Positions 1-7,498 of a DNA stretch of 64,000 nucleotides are shown here, one piece after another. The notes below the pieces were generated by a model, which was not told the DNA's origin, made no database searches, and worked only from the letters and a program-made list of their open reading frames with translations. Position 1 is the first letter of the stretch. Each line of letters opens with the position of its first letter. The stretch comes from Sulfurimonas sp. (GTDB lineage: Bacteria > Campylobacterota > Campylobacteria > Campylobacterales > Sulfurimonadaceae), in contig NZ_JAQVKP010000011.1 in assembly GCF_028694605.1 (NCBI RefSeq), positions 1 to 64,000 on the forward strand. The letters run 5' to 3'. Position numbers and translations under genes: made by a program.

Positions 1-42
1 TTAAGAAAATTGAGTTAATTAGAGCAAAACAACGCGAAAGCA

Positions 43-60
43 AAATGAGAATGATTTTTT
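43..60. promoter_or_regulatory. possible Fur-like operator upstream of the TonB receptor
   Basis: The A/T-rich stretch contains GAGAATGATTTTT, which loosely resembles GATAAT-type Fur half-sites. It lies about 90 bp before the receptor start, where a metal-responsive operator would be expected. The match is partial, so this is weak evidence. Because the receptor looks copper-related, another metal regulator is equally possible. Confidence 0.2.
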
Positions 61-151
61 TAAAGTAAAAAATAGCTACAATGAAAAATTAGCTACTTGG
101 TGGGGATTGAATTTGCAAGTGGCTCTAATTTTAAAAATTAAGGTTAATTAT

Positions 152-2146
152 ATGATAAGCAAAAAAATCATTCCTTTATCGTTAGTAACGGTAGCAGTTT
201 TAGGGGCAAATGAAGTTACGCTTCCAAATGTCAATGTCGAATCGACTACGATTACAGAAGTAAGCCAAAACGCACAACTCTCGGCGGATTTGGCACAAGC
301 ACTCAGCTCTAGCGTGCCGAGCATCGATATGAACCGCCGAAGCGGCATCGCAAACGACATCTATATCCGTGGGCAAAAAAGAGACAATATCTCTGTAAAT
401 GTTGACGGCACGAAAGTTTGCGGCGCATGTGTAAACAGAATGGATCCGCCGACTTCACATATCGTTACAAACCAGATTGACACAATCGAGGTAATTGAAG
501 GACCTTACGATGTTGAAAACTTTGGCACACTAAGCGGCGGACTTAAAATCACTACAAAAAAACCATCGATAAAGCCTCAAGGAGAACTTAACTTTGGAAT
601 GGGAAGCTGGGGATACAAAAAGATAGGAGTAAGCGGAAGCGGTGGCACAGAGCGCATCCGTGCACTTATCAGCGCATCTTACGAGACAAGCAATCAGTAT
701 GAAGATGGGGATGGAAACACACTTGCAGAACAAGTCGATAATGCCATTGCAAACGGAAGCGCTCCTTCTTCAGCAGCTTACCAAACACAATATCATGACG
801 TTGATTCATATACCAAAAAAAGTATCATGACAAAACTTTTCATTGAAACACTGCAAAACCAAGAGCTTCGCCTTAGCTACACGGGCAACAGAAGCGATGA
901 TGTTCTCTACGCAAACTCAAAGATGGACGCAGCGTATGATGACTCAAACATCTACAGCATTGAGTACAACATCGACGATGTGACAAAAGAGTACAAAAAC
1001 ATCAACATTCAGTACTACTACTCCGACGTTGACCATCCGATGGATACAAAATACAGAATATCAGGCGCTACAAGCTACAGCACGAACCATCTTAAAACTT
1101 CCATGCAGGGTGTGAAGCTTAAGAACAGTTTTGAGGTAGAAAGTTATAAATTTTTGCTCGGGCTTGATGGAAGCAAAAGAACATGGGAGGGTGAAAAATA
1201 CAGTACAAACGCAACTACCGGTGTTGTAACTCCGATGGGTGTTAGCTTAACCCACACCCAAACAGACAACAAAGCCATATTTGCAAAAGCAGAGAAGAGT
1301 TTTGGTGACCTAAAAATCCAAACAGGTGCGAGATTTGACACAACAGAGATAGATCCGGACGATATAACAAAAAATGAAAACGATTACACAGCTTTAAGTG
1401 CAAATGTATTGGCAACATACTCTTTGGATGCTAAAAACAGCATCTTTTTAGGCTTTGGCTCTTCTGCACGTGTTCCTGATGCAAGAGAACTCTATCCTGT
1501 TGTTGATAACATCACAGGAAATCAAAATCTCAAACAGACAAAAAACAGAGAGATAGACCTTGGATATGAGACAAAACAAGACAGTTTTACTTTCAAAGCA
1601 AAAACTTTTTACTCTATGCTTGAAGACTATATCTACCTTAAACATACAACGCCAACTGCTTACACCTTTGAAAACATAGACGGTACCGTCTATGGTGTAG
1701 AGCTGAGCGGCTCTTACTTTGTAACGGATGCCATGACAGTTGATGCAAGCGCTTCTTACAAAAGAGGTAAAAAAGCATCTACATCAACACAAAGCGACAG
1801 AGACCTCGCAGACATGGCTCCGCTAAGAGGAAAAGTGGCGCTCAACTATGAGTATATGAGAGACTCTATAGCAACTTTGGAGATGCAAGCATCTGACAGA
1901 TGGGACAACATAGACAGCAACAGCGGCGAACAAGAACTAAGCGGATGGAGCGTCTATAACGCAAAAGTAAAACATACACTTAGCAAAAGTGCAGATATAA
2001 CAGTCGGTGTCAACAACCTTTTTGACACAACATACATCCAAAGCAACTCCTATGTTGACTTGATTTTACTAAACTCAAGCGGTACGACAATGCTTCTTAA
2101 TGAACCGGGAAGATACTTCTATACAAACGTTAATTTCAAGTTCTAA
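152..2146 (+). CDS. TonB-dependent outer-membrane receptor, copper-receptor (OprC/NosA) type
   Basis: Outer-membrane beta-barrel receptor that would import a metal or metal chelate using TonB-ExbB-ExbD energy. The start chosen is the ATG at 152, preceded by AAGG, and gives 664 residues. A frame opening at 107 would place 15 extra residues before an obvious signal peptide (MISKKIIPLSL...). After it come a plug domain (about residues 35-135, with YIRGQ and IEVIEGP motifs) and a 22-strand-type barrel ending in the aromatic terminus NFKF. In the plug, GACVNRMDPPTS contains a CxxxM pair (C93, M97) inside the MDPPTS context, which I know from TonB-dependent copper receptors such as OprC and NosA. 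Copper specificity is therefore inferred from motif memory; the receptor class itself is certain. The gene is monocistronic, with structured non-coding DNA downstream. Confidence 0.9.
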   Translation: MISKKIIPLSLVTVAVLGANEVTLPNVNVESTTITEVSQNAQLSADLAQALSSSVPSIDMNRRSGIANDIYIRGQKRDNISVNVDGTKVCGACVNRMDPPTSHIVTNQIDTIEVIEGPYDVENFGTLSGGLKITTKKPSIKPQGELNFGMGSWGYKKIGVSGSGGTERIRALISASYETSNQYEDGDGNTLAEQVDNAIANGSAPSSAAYQTQYHDVDSYTKKSIMTKLFIETLQNQELRLSYTGNRSDDVLYANSKMDAAYDDSNIYSIEYNIDDVTKEYKNINIQYYYSDVDHPMDTKYRISGATSYSTNHLKTSMQGVKLKNSFEVESYKFLLGLDGSKRTWEGEKYSTNATTGVVTPMGVSLTHTQTDNKAIFAKAEKSFGDLKIQTGARFDTTEIDPDDITKNENDYTALSANVLATYSLDAKNSIFLGFGSSARVPDARELYPVVDNITGNQNLKQTKNREIDLGYETKQDSFTFKAKTFYSMLEDYIYLKHTTPTAYTFENIDGTVYGVELSGSYFVTDAMTVDASASYKRGKKASTSTQSDRDLADMAPLRGKVALNYEYMRDSIATLEMQASDRWDNIDSNSGEQELSGWSVYNAKVKHTLSKSADITVGVNNLFDTTYIQSNSYVDLILLNSSGTTMLLNEPGRYFYTNVNFKF

Positions 2147-2157
2147 AAGCCTTGCAG

Positions 2158-2174
2158 CCTGACTTTGCGTCAGG
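2158..2174 (+). terminator. small hairpin after the TonB receptor
   Basis: CCTGAC-tttgc-GTCAGG forms a perfect 6-bp stem 11 bp after the receptor stop. It has no clear T-run after it, so it is at best a weak terminator or a 3'-end stabiliser. Confidence 0.35.
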
Positions 2175-2178
2175 TGTA

Positions 2179-2207
2179 TTGACTTATTGATTTTAAATCA
2201 TTATACT
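2179..2207 (+). promoter_or_regulatory. strong sigma-70 promoter in the 2.2-kb intergenic region
   Basis: TTGACT (2179-2184), exactly 17 bp, then TATACT (2202-2207): one mismatch to consensus in each box. Start of transcription would be near 2214. The resulting RNA enters a long inverted repeat and a terminator within about 80 nt, so the promoter drives either a short RNA or an attenuated message for the small ORF at 2327. Such a complete -35 box is unusual in this phylum, where -35 boxes are normally poor. Confidence 0.6.
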
Positions 2208-2213
2208 TTCTTT

Positions 2214-2310
2214 GCTAATACAATTTTCTTCATGTGAACTATGGAGCGATAAATGAAGGTCGGGGGAGTAATTAACCTTCGGCCTTTTTTTTTGTCCTCC
2301 AAGTTCACAT
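2214..2310 (+). ncRNA. candidate structured small RNA / leader
   Basis: Downstream of the strong promoter, ATGTGAACT (2232-2240) and its perfect reverse complement AGTTCACAT (2302-2310) enclose an inner hairpin with a T-tract. The outer arms extend through TGGAG/CTCC with one bulge. The arrangement would give either an approximately 80-nt terminated RNA or, on read-through, a closed cruciform-like leader placed directly before a ribosome-binding site. No known riboswitch class is recognised. The assignment rests on structure alone. Confidence 0.4.
2256..2293 (+). terminator. intrinsic terminator inside the structured leader
   Basis: AAGGTCGGGGG (2256-2266) pairs with CCTTCGGCCTT (2276-2286) over 11 bp with three G-U wobbles and a 9-nt loop, followed by nine T. 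This is a textbook Rho-independent terminator on the plus strand. It sits within a larger inverted repeat (2232-2310), which suggests alternative folds and possible attenuation. Confidence 0.7.
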
Positions 2311-2326
2311 TTTGAAGGGGTTCTTT

Positions 2327-2386
2327 ATGGATAAGCTTGTATTAGCATTGCTGCTTATGTGCATCTTCGCACCGTTACTTAGGTAA
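2327..2386 (+). CDS. possible 19-residue hydrophobic peptide
   Basis: An ATG six nucleotides after a strong Shine-Dalgarno (GAAGGGG, 2314-2320) opens 19 codons reading MDKLVLALLLMCIFAPLLR and then TAA. The peptide is one hydrophobic segment with charges only near its ends, the style of single-span membrane peptides, including type I toxins of the Ibs kind (18-19 residues in the family). The RBS core AAGGGGT (2315-2321) is perfectly complementary to ACCCCTT at 2402-2408 behind the ORF, so a long-range interaction could close the start site. It could instead be a leader peptide for ispG, or not translated. No sequence homologue is claimed. Confidence 0.4.
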   Translation: MDKLVLALLLMCIFAPLLR

Positions 2387-2409
2387 CGCCAAGGGGTTTT
2401 TACCCCTTG
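2373..2409 (+). other. paired hairpins at the end of the small ORF
   Basis: CGTTAC-TTAG-GTAACG (2373-2388) covers the stop codon of the 19-codon ORF, and CAAGGGGT-TTTT-ACCCCTTG (2390-2409) follows at once. The left arm of the second hairpin repeats the RBS sequence of the small ORF, so the right arm could pair with either. Only a short T-run follows, after 11 bases, so termination here is uncertain. Confidence 0.5.
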
Positions 2410-2443
2410 CCCCCGTAAAAGCATTTTTTTATACCAATCTGGC

Positions 2444-2449
2444 TAAAAT
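2444..2449 (+). promoter_or_regulatory. -10-like element directly before ispG
   Basis: TAAAAT followed by exactly six bases and the ispG ATG. The same TATAAT-N6-ATG spacing occurs before three other genes in the window (20010, 20737, 43481). If used, transcription would start at or next to the initiation codon and give a leaderless mRNA. No convincing Shine-Dalgarno precedes this ATG. Confidence 0.4.
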
Positions 2450-2455
2450 CTCCTT

Positions 2456-3517
2456 ATGATAAAAAGATACCCAACCAAAAAAATATTTGTCGGCAGTGTT
2501 GCAGTTGGCGGTGATGCGCCCATAAGCGTGCAGTCTATGACATTTTCAAAAACTGCCGATGTGGCGAGTACGGTGGAGCAGATAAAACGCCTCCATTTTG
2601 CGGGGTGTGACATTGTGCGAGTCGCCGTTCCGGAGATGGAAGATGCACTCGCACTCAAATCCATCAAAGAGCAAATCTCACTTCCCCTTGTAGCAGATAT
2701 CCACTTTAACCACCGTCTAGCGCTTGTAGCAGCGGAAGTGGTTGACTGCATACGCATAAACCCCGGAAATATCGGTTCAAAAGAGCGTGTCAAAGAGGTA
2801 GTCAAGGCGTGTCAAGCACGCAACATCCCTATCCGTATCGGGGTTAATGCCGGAAGTTTGGAAAAAGAGTTTTTAAACAAACACGGACAGACTTCAGAGG
2901 GGATGGTAGCTTCTGCGGAGTACAACATCAAGTTTTTAGAAGATTTGGGGTTTGATAACCTCAAAATCTCTCTCAAAGCGAGTGATGTTCAAAGAACGGT
3001 TGATGCCTACAGAATGCTTCGTCCAAAAAACAGCTACCCTTTTCATCTGGGCGTTACGGAAGCGGGAACTCGTTTTCACGCAACCGTAAAAAGCGCTATC
3101 GGTCTTGGCGCACTTCTGCTTGATGGTATCGGCGATACGATGCGAGTGAGCATCACCGGAGAGCTTGAAGAGGAGATAAAAGTTGCCCGTGCCATCCTCA
3201 AAGACAGCGGTGCGGCAAAAGACGGGCTTAACATCATCTCATGCCCTACTTGCGGGCGTATTGAGGCGGATTTGGTAAGTGCGGTGGGAGAGATAGAGGA
3301 GAGAACGGCGCACATCAAAGCACCGCTCAATGTCTCTGTTATGGGGTGTGTCGTCAACGCTATCGGCGAGGCGGCGCATGCGGATGTTGCCATTGCCTAT
3401 GGTAAAGGAAAAGGACTTGTAATGGTCAAAGGCGAAGTAGTTGCAAATCTCGATGAGAGCGAACTTGTCGATAGATTTGTCAGCGAAGTCGAAAAAATGG
3501 CAAAAGAGTTGAACTAA
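2456..3517 (+). CDS. ispG: 4-hydroxy-3-methylbut-2-enyl diphosphate synthase (IspG/GcpE)
   Basis: Penultimate enzyme of the non-mevalonate (MEP) isoprenoid pathway. It reductively converts the cyclodiphosphate MEcPP to HMBPP using a [4Fe-4S] cluster. The 353 residues match the short bacterial type: an N-terminal TIM-barrel with the QSMT motif, and a C-terminal cluster domain with Cys263, Cys266 (SCPTCGR) and Cys298 (GCVVN), plus the ligand Glu305 in NAIGEA. The stop overlaps the dnaB start (TAATG), so the two are co-transcribed and probably translationally coupled. Product allylic diphosphates feed ispA further along the window. Confidence 0.97.
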   Translation: MIKRYPTKKIFVGSVAVGGDAPISVQSMTFSKTADVASTVEQIKRLHFAGCDIVRVAVPEMEDALALKSIKEQISLPLVADIHFNHRLALVAAEVVDCIRINPGNIGSKERVKEVVKACQARNIPIRIGVNAGSLEKEFLNKHGQTSEGMVASAEYNIKFLEDLGFDNLKISLKASDVQRTVDAYRMLRPKNSYPFHLGVTEAGTRFHATVKSAIGLGALLLDGIGDTMRVSITGELEEEIKVARAILKDSGAAKDGLNIISCPTCGRIEADLVSAVGEIEERTAHIKAPLNVSVMGCVVNAIGEAAHADVAIAYGKGKGLVMVKGEVVANLDESELVDRFVSEVEKMAKELN

Positions 3518-4968
3518 TGCAAGAAAATCTTTACAATCTCGCTTTTGAGCGAAGCATTTTAAGCTCTATCATCTTTGAGCCAAGCCAGTTTGACGAGCTA
3601 AGTTCACAACTCAAAAAAGATGATTTTTACCTCCCTGCACATCAAGATATCTTTCATGCCATGACGCTTCTTTTACAAAAAGAACAGCCTATAGATGAAG
3701 AGTTTATCAAAAAAGAACTTATCCGCATGAAGAAGTTTGATGAGGGCGTGATGCTTGAAATCCTCTCCGCAAACCCTATCTCCAACACAAAAGCCTATGT
3801 CGATGAGATAAAAGACAAATCACTCAAACGCCACCTTCTAACCCTCACAACAGAGATAAAAAGAGTAACGGTTGAAGAGGAACTGCCAAGTGCGGATGTT
3901 ATCGACATAGTTGAGAGAAAACTCTATGAGATAACCCAAAACAGCCAAACAAGCGACTTTAAAGACTCTCCAAAGATGACTTTTGACACCATGGAGTACA
4001 TCAAAGAGATGAAAGCCCGCGGCAACAGCGTTTTAGTCGGCGTGGACACGGGTTTTCATGAACTCAACAAGATGACGACGGGTTTTGGCAAAGGGGATTT
4101 GGTTATCGTGGCGGCTAGGCCTGCGATGGGGAAAACGTCCTTTATACTAAACACCGTCAACAACCTTATTGTTCAAGGCAAAGGGGTGGCATTTTTCTCG
4201 CTTGAGATGCCCGCAGAGCAGTTGATGCTCAGGCTTTTGTCTATCCAAACTTCCATACCGCTTCAAAAACTGCGTGTCGGAGATATGAACGATGAGCAGT
4301 GGAGTTCACTAAACGGAGCGATTGACAGGATGAACGGCGCAAAACTCTATGTTGATGATACGGGAAGCATCAACATAAACCAGCTCCGCTCCAAACTGCG
4401 CAAACTAAAAAACCAACATCCCGAAATTGAGATAGCCGTTATCGACTACTTGCAGATTATGCAGGGGATTGGAAGTCAAGAGAGACACTTGCAGGTCTCA
4501 GATATTTCTCGTGGACTTAAGATGCTTGCCCGTGAGCTAAATATGCCTATCGTCGCACTATCTCAGCTCAACCGTGGACTTGAGAGCAGAAACGACAAAC
4601 GCCCGATGCTTAGCGACATCCGTGAATCCGGTTCTATCGAGCAGGATGCAGATATTATCCTTTTTGTTTACCGTGACGATGTTTACCTCTACAAAGAGGA
4701 AAAAGAGCGTGAAAAAGCGGCAAAAGCAGAGGGCAAAGAGTTTACTCCGACCTATATTGAGCGTGATGAAGAAGATGCGGAGATTATCATCGGCAAGCAG
4801 AGAAACGGTCCGACAGGACATGTGAAGCTTATCTTCCACAAAAAACTGACCCGTTTTGTTGATGCAACGCCGCATATCCGCTCCATTGAAACCGTCTTTG
4901 AAAATGTGGACACCCGTTCCGCAAACATCAGCTTTGGCAACGACACCATCTCAATGCCTCCTCTGTAG
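3517..4968 (+). CDS. dnaB: replicative DNA helicase DnaB
   Basis: Hexameric 5'-3' helicase that unwinds DNA ahead of the replisome. The 483 residues show an N-terminal helical domain (about 1-105), a linker, and a RecA-like motor domain with Walker A RPAMGKTS (201-208), Walker B region IDYLQIM, and the arginine-finger segment in LSDIRESGSIEQDAD. No intein is present, a common insertion in DnaB. The start overlaps the ispG stop by one base, and comEC begins immediately after the TAG stop, so ispG-dnaB-comEC form one unit. Confidence 0.97.
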   Translation: MQENLYNLAFERSILSSIIFEPSQFDELSSQLKKDDFYLPAHQDIFHAMTLLLQKEQPIDEEFIKKELIRMKKFDEGVMLEILSANPISNTKAYVDEIKDKSLKRHLLTLTTEIKRVTVEEELPSADVIDIVERKLYEITQNSQTSDFKDSPKMTFDTMEYIKEMKARGNSVLVGVDTGFHELNKMTTGFGKGDLVIVAARPAMGKTSFILNTVNNLIVQGKGVAFFSLEMPAEQLMLRLLSIQTSIPLQKLRVGDMNDEQWSSLNGAIDRMNGAKLYVDDTGSININQLRSKLRKLKNQHPEIEIAVIDYLQIMQGIGSQERHLQVSDISRGLKMLARELNMPIVALSQLNRGLESRNDKRPMLSDIRESGSIEQDADIILFVYRDDVYLYKEEKEREKAAKAEGKEFTPTYIERDEEDAEIIIGKQRNGPTGHVKLIFHKKLTRFVDATPHIRSIETVFENVDTRSANISFGNDTISMPPL

Positions 4969-6237
4969 ATGCTAGAGAGGGTTTCGCTTTTTAACTCATG
5001 GCGTGACATCTCTCTTTTTCTTTTTGCTTCCTTTTTTATCCTTTTTCTCTCCCTTTTTTTTGAGTACCGCAACTACAAAGAGTTTACCCGTTTTGACTCG
5101 GCACTCGTTGATGCCACCGTACTAAAGCAGTATGAGAAGCAAAACGGCAAAAGAACATACCAAGTGCTTAAACTCAAAAACAGTGACGGTATCACATTTT
5201 ATACAACCGCAAAAAAATCGCTTCAAGATATGAAAAACAGCCGCCTAAAAATGGAGATTTGGGCAAAAGAACTTACCTTTTTTAACTACCTCAACTCCTT
5301 TTATGCCTTTAGCAAAATCATCTCCATAGAGGAGAACAACACCACAAAAGAGAAGGTCAACGCTTTTATCGCCTCTGCACACGAAGATGCCTTGATGGGC
5401 AATATCTATCAAGCGCTCTACACTGCCGAGGAAGTGGACCAAAAGACGCAAACCGCATTTTCCAACCTCGGTGTATCGCATATCGTTGCTATCAGCGGGT
5501 TTCATCTTAGCATCTTAAGTGCGCTGCTCTACTTTTTACTAAAACCTCTCTATGGTTTTGCGCAAGAGCGGTTTTTTCCTTACAGAAACTCAAAAATGGA
5601 CATATTTGCAGTCGTTGCGGTTGTTCTTTTTGCCTATACGCTTTTTTTGGATGCACCGCCCTCGCTTGTACGCTCTTTTGCCATGTTTTTGGTAGGATTT
5701 TTTCTTTACGACAGAGGCATCAAAATCATCTCCATGCAGACACTTTTTGTTACCATCATACTTTTGCTTGCGTTTTTCCCGCGCCTTGCATTTTCTCTTG
5801 GTTTTTGGCTCTCCGCCGGCGGGGTTTTTTATATATTTTTATTTTTGATTCACTTCAAAAATCTCAACTTTTTTTGGCAAATGGTGGGCATCTCCGTACT
5901 TGTTTATCTCTACATGCTCCCTGTTTCGCTCTACATTTTTCAAAACTTCAGTATCTATCATCCCTCTTCCATCATCCTCTCCATGCTTTTTACGCCGTTT
6001 TACCCACTTAGCATATTGGCGCATTTGGTAGGATTTGGCGATTTTTGCGACCCTTTTTTACTTTGGCTTATGGAGCTTGGAGAAAACGGAACAAAAGTAG
6101 AACTTGCTCTCTACATCTTTTTACTCCACATAGCACTCTCTTTCGTCGCCATTTACAGCAAAATGGCGATGTGGGGATTAACCTTTTTCAGTACCCTTGT
6201 TTTCATATACGCTATGTATCAAGTGGCAGAGTTTTAA
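4969..6237 (+). CDS. comEC: ComEC/Rec2-family competence channel
   Basis: Inner-membrane channel proposed to pass single-stranded DNA into the cytoplasm during natural transformation. At 422 residues it is the short form: two N-terminal membrane segments (about 10-35), a small OB-like periplasmic part, and the multi-span Competence domain beginning near the family signature HIVAISGFHL (171-180). The C-terminal metallo-beta-lactamase-like domain of longer ComEC proteins is absent. It starts at the ATG directly abutting the dnaB stop. Its last 60 bp overlap the convergent brkB gene. A comEA-type DNA receptor is encoded at 45068-45319, so the uptake pathway looks present. Confidence 0.88.
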   Translation: MLERVSLFNSWRDISLFLFASFFILFLSLFFEYRNYKEFTRFDSALVDATVLKQYEKQNGKRTYQVLKLKNSDGITFYTTAKKSLQDMKNSRLKMEIWAKELTFFNYLNSFYAFSKIISIEENNTTKEKVNAFIASAHEDALMGNIYQALYTAEEVDQKTQTAFSNLGVSHIVAISGFHLSILSALLYFLLKPLYGFAQERFFPYRNSKMDIFAVVAVVLFAYTLFLDAPPSLVRSFAMFLVGFFLYDRGIKIISMQTLFVTIILLLAFFPRLAFSLGFWLSAGGVFYIFLFLIHFKNLNFFWQMVGISVLVYLYMLPVSLYIFQNFSIYHPSSIILSMLFTPFYPLSILAHLVGFGDFCDPFLLWLMELGENGTKVELALYIFLLHIALSFVAIYSKMAMWGLTFFSTLVFIYAMYQVAEF

Positions 6238-7002
6238 CCCGTAGATAAAGATAATCCACGACGCATAAATCCATAAAAAAAGAAACATAAGGATAGAAAA
6301 AGAGCCGTACATCGTCTCGTACGCCTTGTTGTAAAAAACATAGTAGATAAAGAGATTTTTGGCGATACTAAAGACAACCGAAGCGGCAAATGAGCTTATA
6401 AATGAAGCTTTGGCATTAACCTTTACATTTGGCGCTATCTGAAACACAAGAAAAAAGAGCGCCCAGAGGATAAGATAAGGAACATAAGGGAGGATATTTA
6501 TCTCAGCGGTATATTGACTGCTTGCCATCAGATTTGCCACATACCCCGTGATATAAAAAGAGACCCCAAGCCCAATGGGTGTGAGTGTAAGAAGCGTCCA
6601 AAAAGTAGTTACGCTTTCCCAAACTCCACGCACCTTTGCATGAAAAATTTTGTTTGCAATGTACTCAAAGTTTTGAAAAAAGAGAAGCGATGAGACGATA
6701 ACCGCCGCAAAACTTACCGTGCTCATCTCAACCGAGTTTTGTAAAAACCCGTTGATATGCTCCATCACCGCCTCAGAGTTGACAGGCATAATGTTAGAGA
6801 AGATAAAATCACGCAACTTCTCATAGTACTGGGCAAAATTTGGCAATGATGTAAAGAGAGTAAGCGTAATCAAAAGAAGCGGCACAAGCGTAAAGATAGT
6901 ATAAAAACTAAGGCTTGCCGCATAAAAAGCAAGGTCTTTATCTAAAAAGAGAGTAAAAAGTAACTTTACCTTCTCGTAGAGTTTTTTGCCCTCTATCATC
7001 AT
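6178..7002 (-). CDS. YihY/BrkB-family inner-membrane protein
   Basis: Member of the YihY/virulence factor BrkB family, polytopic inner-membrane proteins without a firmly established transport substrate. The 274 residues contain about six hydrophobic segments and the family opening FYAASLSFYTIFTLVPLLL. The start ATG overlaps the stop of the short HepT gene (ATGA), indicating coupling in the pgbA-glcD-mntA-hepT-brkB series. Its 3' end runs antisense into comEC for 60 bp, so the two transcripts are complementary at their ends. Confidence 0.88.
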   Translation of the reverse strand: MMIEGKKLYEKVKLLFTLFLDKDLAFYAASLSFYTIFTLVPLLLITLTLFTSLPNFAQYYEKLRDFIFSNIMPVNSEAVMEHINGFLQNSVEMSTVSFAAVIVSSLLFFQNFEYIANKIFHAKVRGVWESVTTFWTLLTLTPIGLGVSFYITGYVANLMASSQYTAEINILPYVPYLILWALFFLVFQIAPNVKVNAKASFISSFAASVVFSIAKNLFIYYVFYNKAYETMYGSFSILMFLFLWIYASWIIFIYGLKLCHLIHSVYENKGTEKG

Positions 7003-7178
7003 AATTTTAGGAGTTGTTCTTTTAGCTTAGGTATATGAACTCTAAGCACTATCTCTAAAATTTCATCATCCACGCTATCATAATCATGTGCTATAAAATT
7101 TCGAACAGCATTTAAACCCTTGAGGTCATTTTTATCTATTTGAGAGAGGAGTTCAAACTCATTTATTCTCTCTTTCAT
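6999..7178 (-). CDS. short HepT-like HEPN protein (putative RNase toxin)
   Basis: A 59-codon frame with a good RBS (GAGGAG). It starts in an ATGA overlap with the nucleotidyltransferase gene and ends in an ATGA overlap with brkB. The product carries the complete HEPN RNase motif R-x4-H-x-Y (R26, H31, Y33 in RNFIAHDY), then the typical tail DSVDDEILEIV and a leucine-rich helix. HepT proteins (DUF86) are usually about 110-140 residues, so the N-terminal half is missing. An in-frame TGA lies five codons upstream of the ATG, so no longer start exists. Either this is a decayed toxin kept by coupling or a genuinely minimal HEPN. The identity comes from motif and partner. Confidence 0.75.
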   Translation of the reverse strand: MKERINEFELLSQIDKNDLKGLNAVRNFIAHDYDSVDDEILEIVLRVHIPKLKEQLLKL

Positions 7179-7489
7179 ACCAAAATCTCCTCATTTTTTA
7201 GACTTTGCTGTATCAAGCTATTTTTACTGTTTGATGGTATAAAATCTATCTTTTTTTTCAGCTCTTTTTGCAGTTCTTCCTTAAATTCCTCTATTTTAAG
7301 AAGTTTTGCAAAAGCATTATCTTTAAAAAATCTCTCGTGATCCATCTTGTATGTCAAGTCTATATCACTAAAATCATCCGCATTTCCTCTAGCATAAGAG
7401 CCAAAGAGACTTACCACTCTAAAGCCCTCCTCTTGATGCGCTTCATTGAAATTTTTCAAAGCTTTTAGGATATTTTCTCTACTTAACAT
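7175..7489 (-). CDS. MntA-type minimal nucleotidyltransferase (antitoxin)
   Basis: Small nucleotidyltransferase of the MNT family, which neutralises HepT by adding AMP to the tyrosine of its RNase motif. The 104 residues show the signature GSYARG (from residue 30) followed by DIDL, with catalytic D42 and D44 in the GS-x10-DxD arrangement. A second start codon (GTG, 7492) is three bases upstream, but the ATG has better spacing from AAGGG. It begins nine bases after the glcD stop and overlaps hepT by four bases, the standard mnt-hept order. Being placed within a metabolic operon is unusual. Confidence 0.85.
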   Translation of the reverse strand: MLSRENILKALKNFNEAHQEEGFRVVSLFGSYARGNADDFSDIDLTYKMDHERFFKDNAFAKLLKIEEFKEELQKELKKKIDFIPSNSKNSLIQQSLKNEEILV

Positions 7490-7498
7490 CACTAACCC

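Noticed and set aside
2158-2310. 4.5S/SRP RNA or tmRNA
   Set aside because: The conserved GGAA-capped SRP core and the tmRNA alanyl acceptor are missing; only generic hairpins are present.
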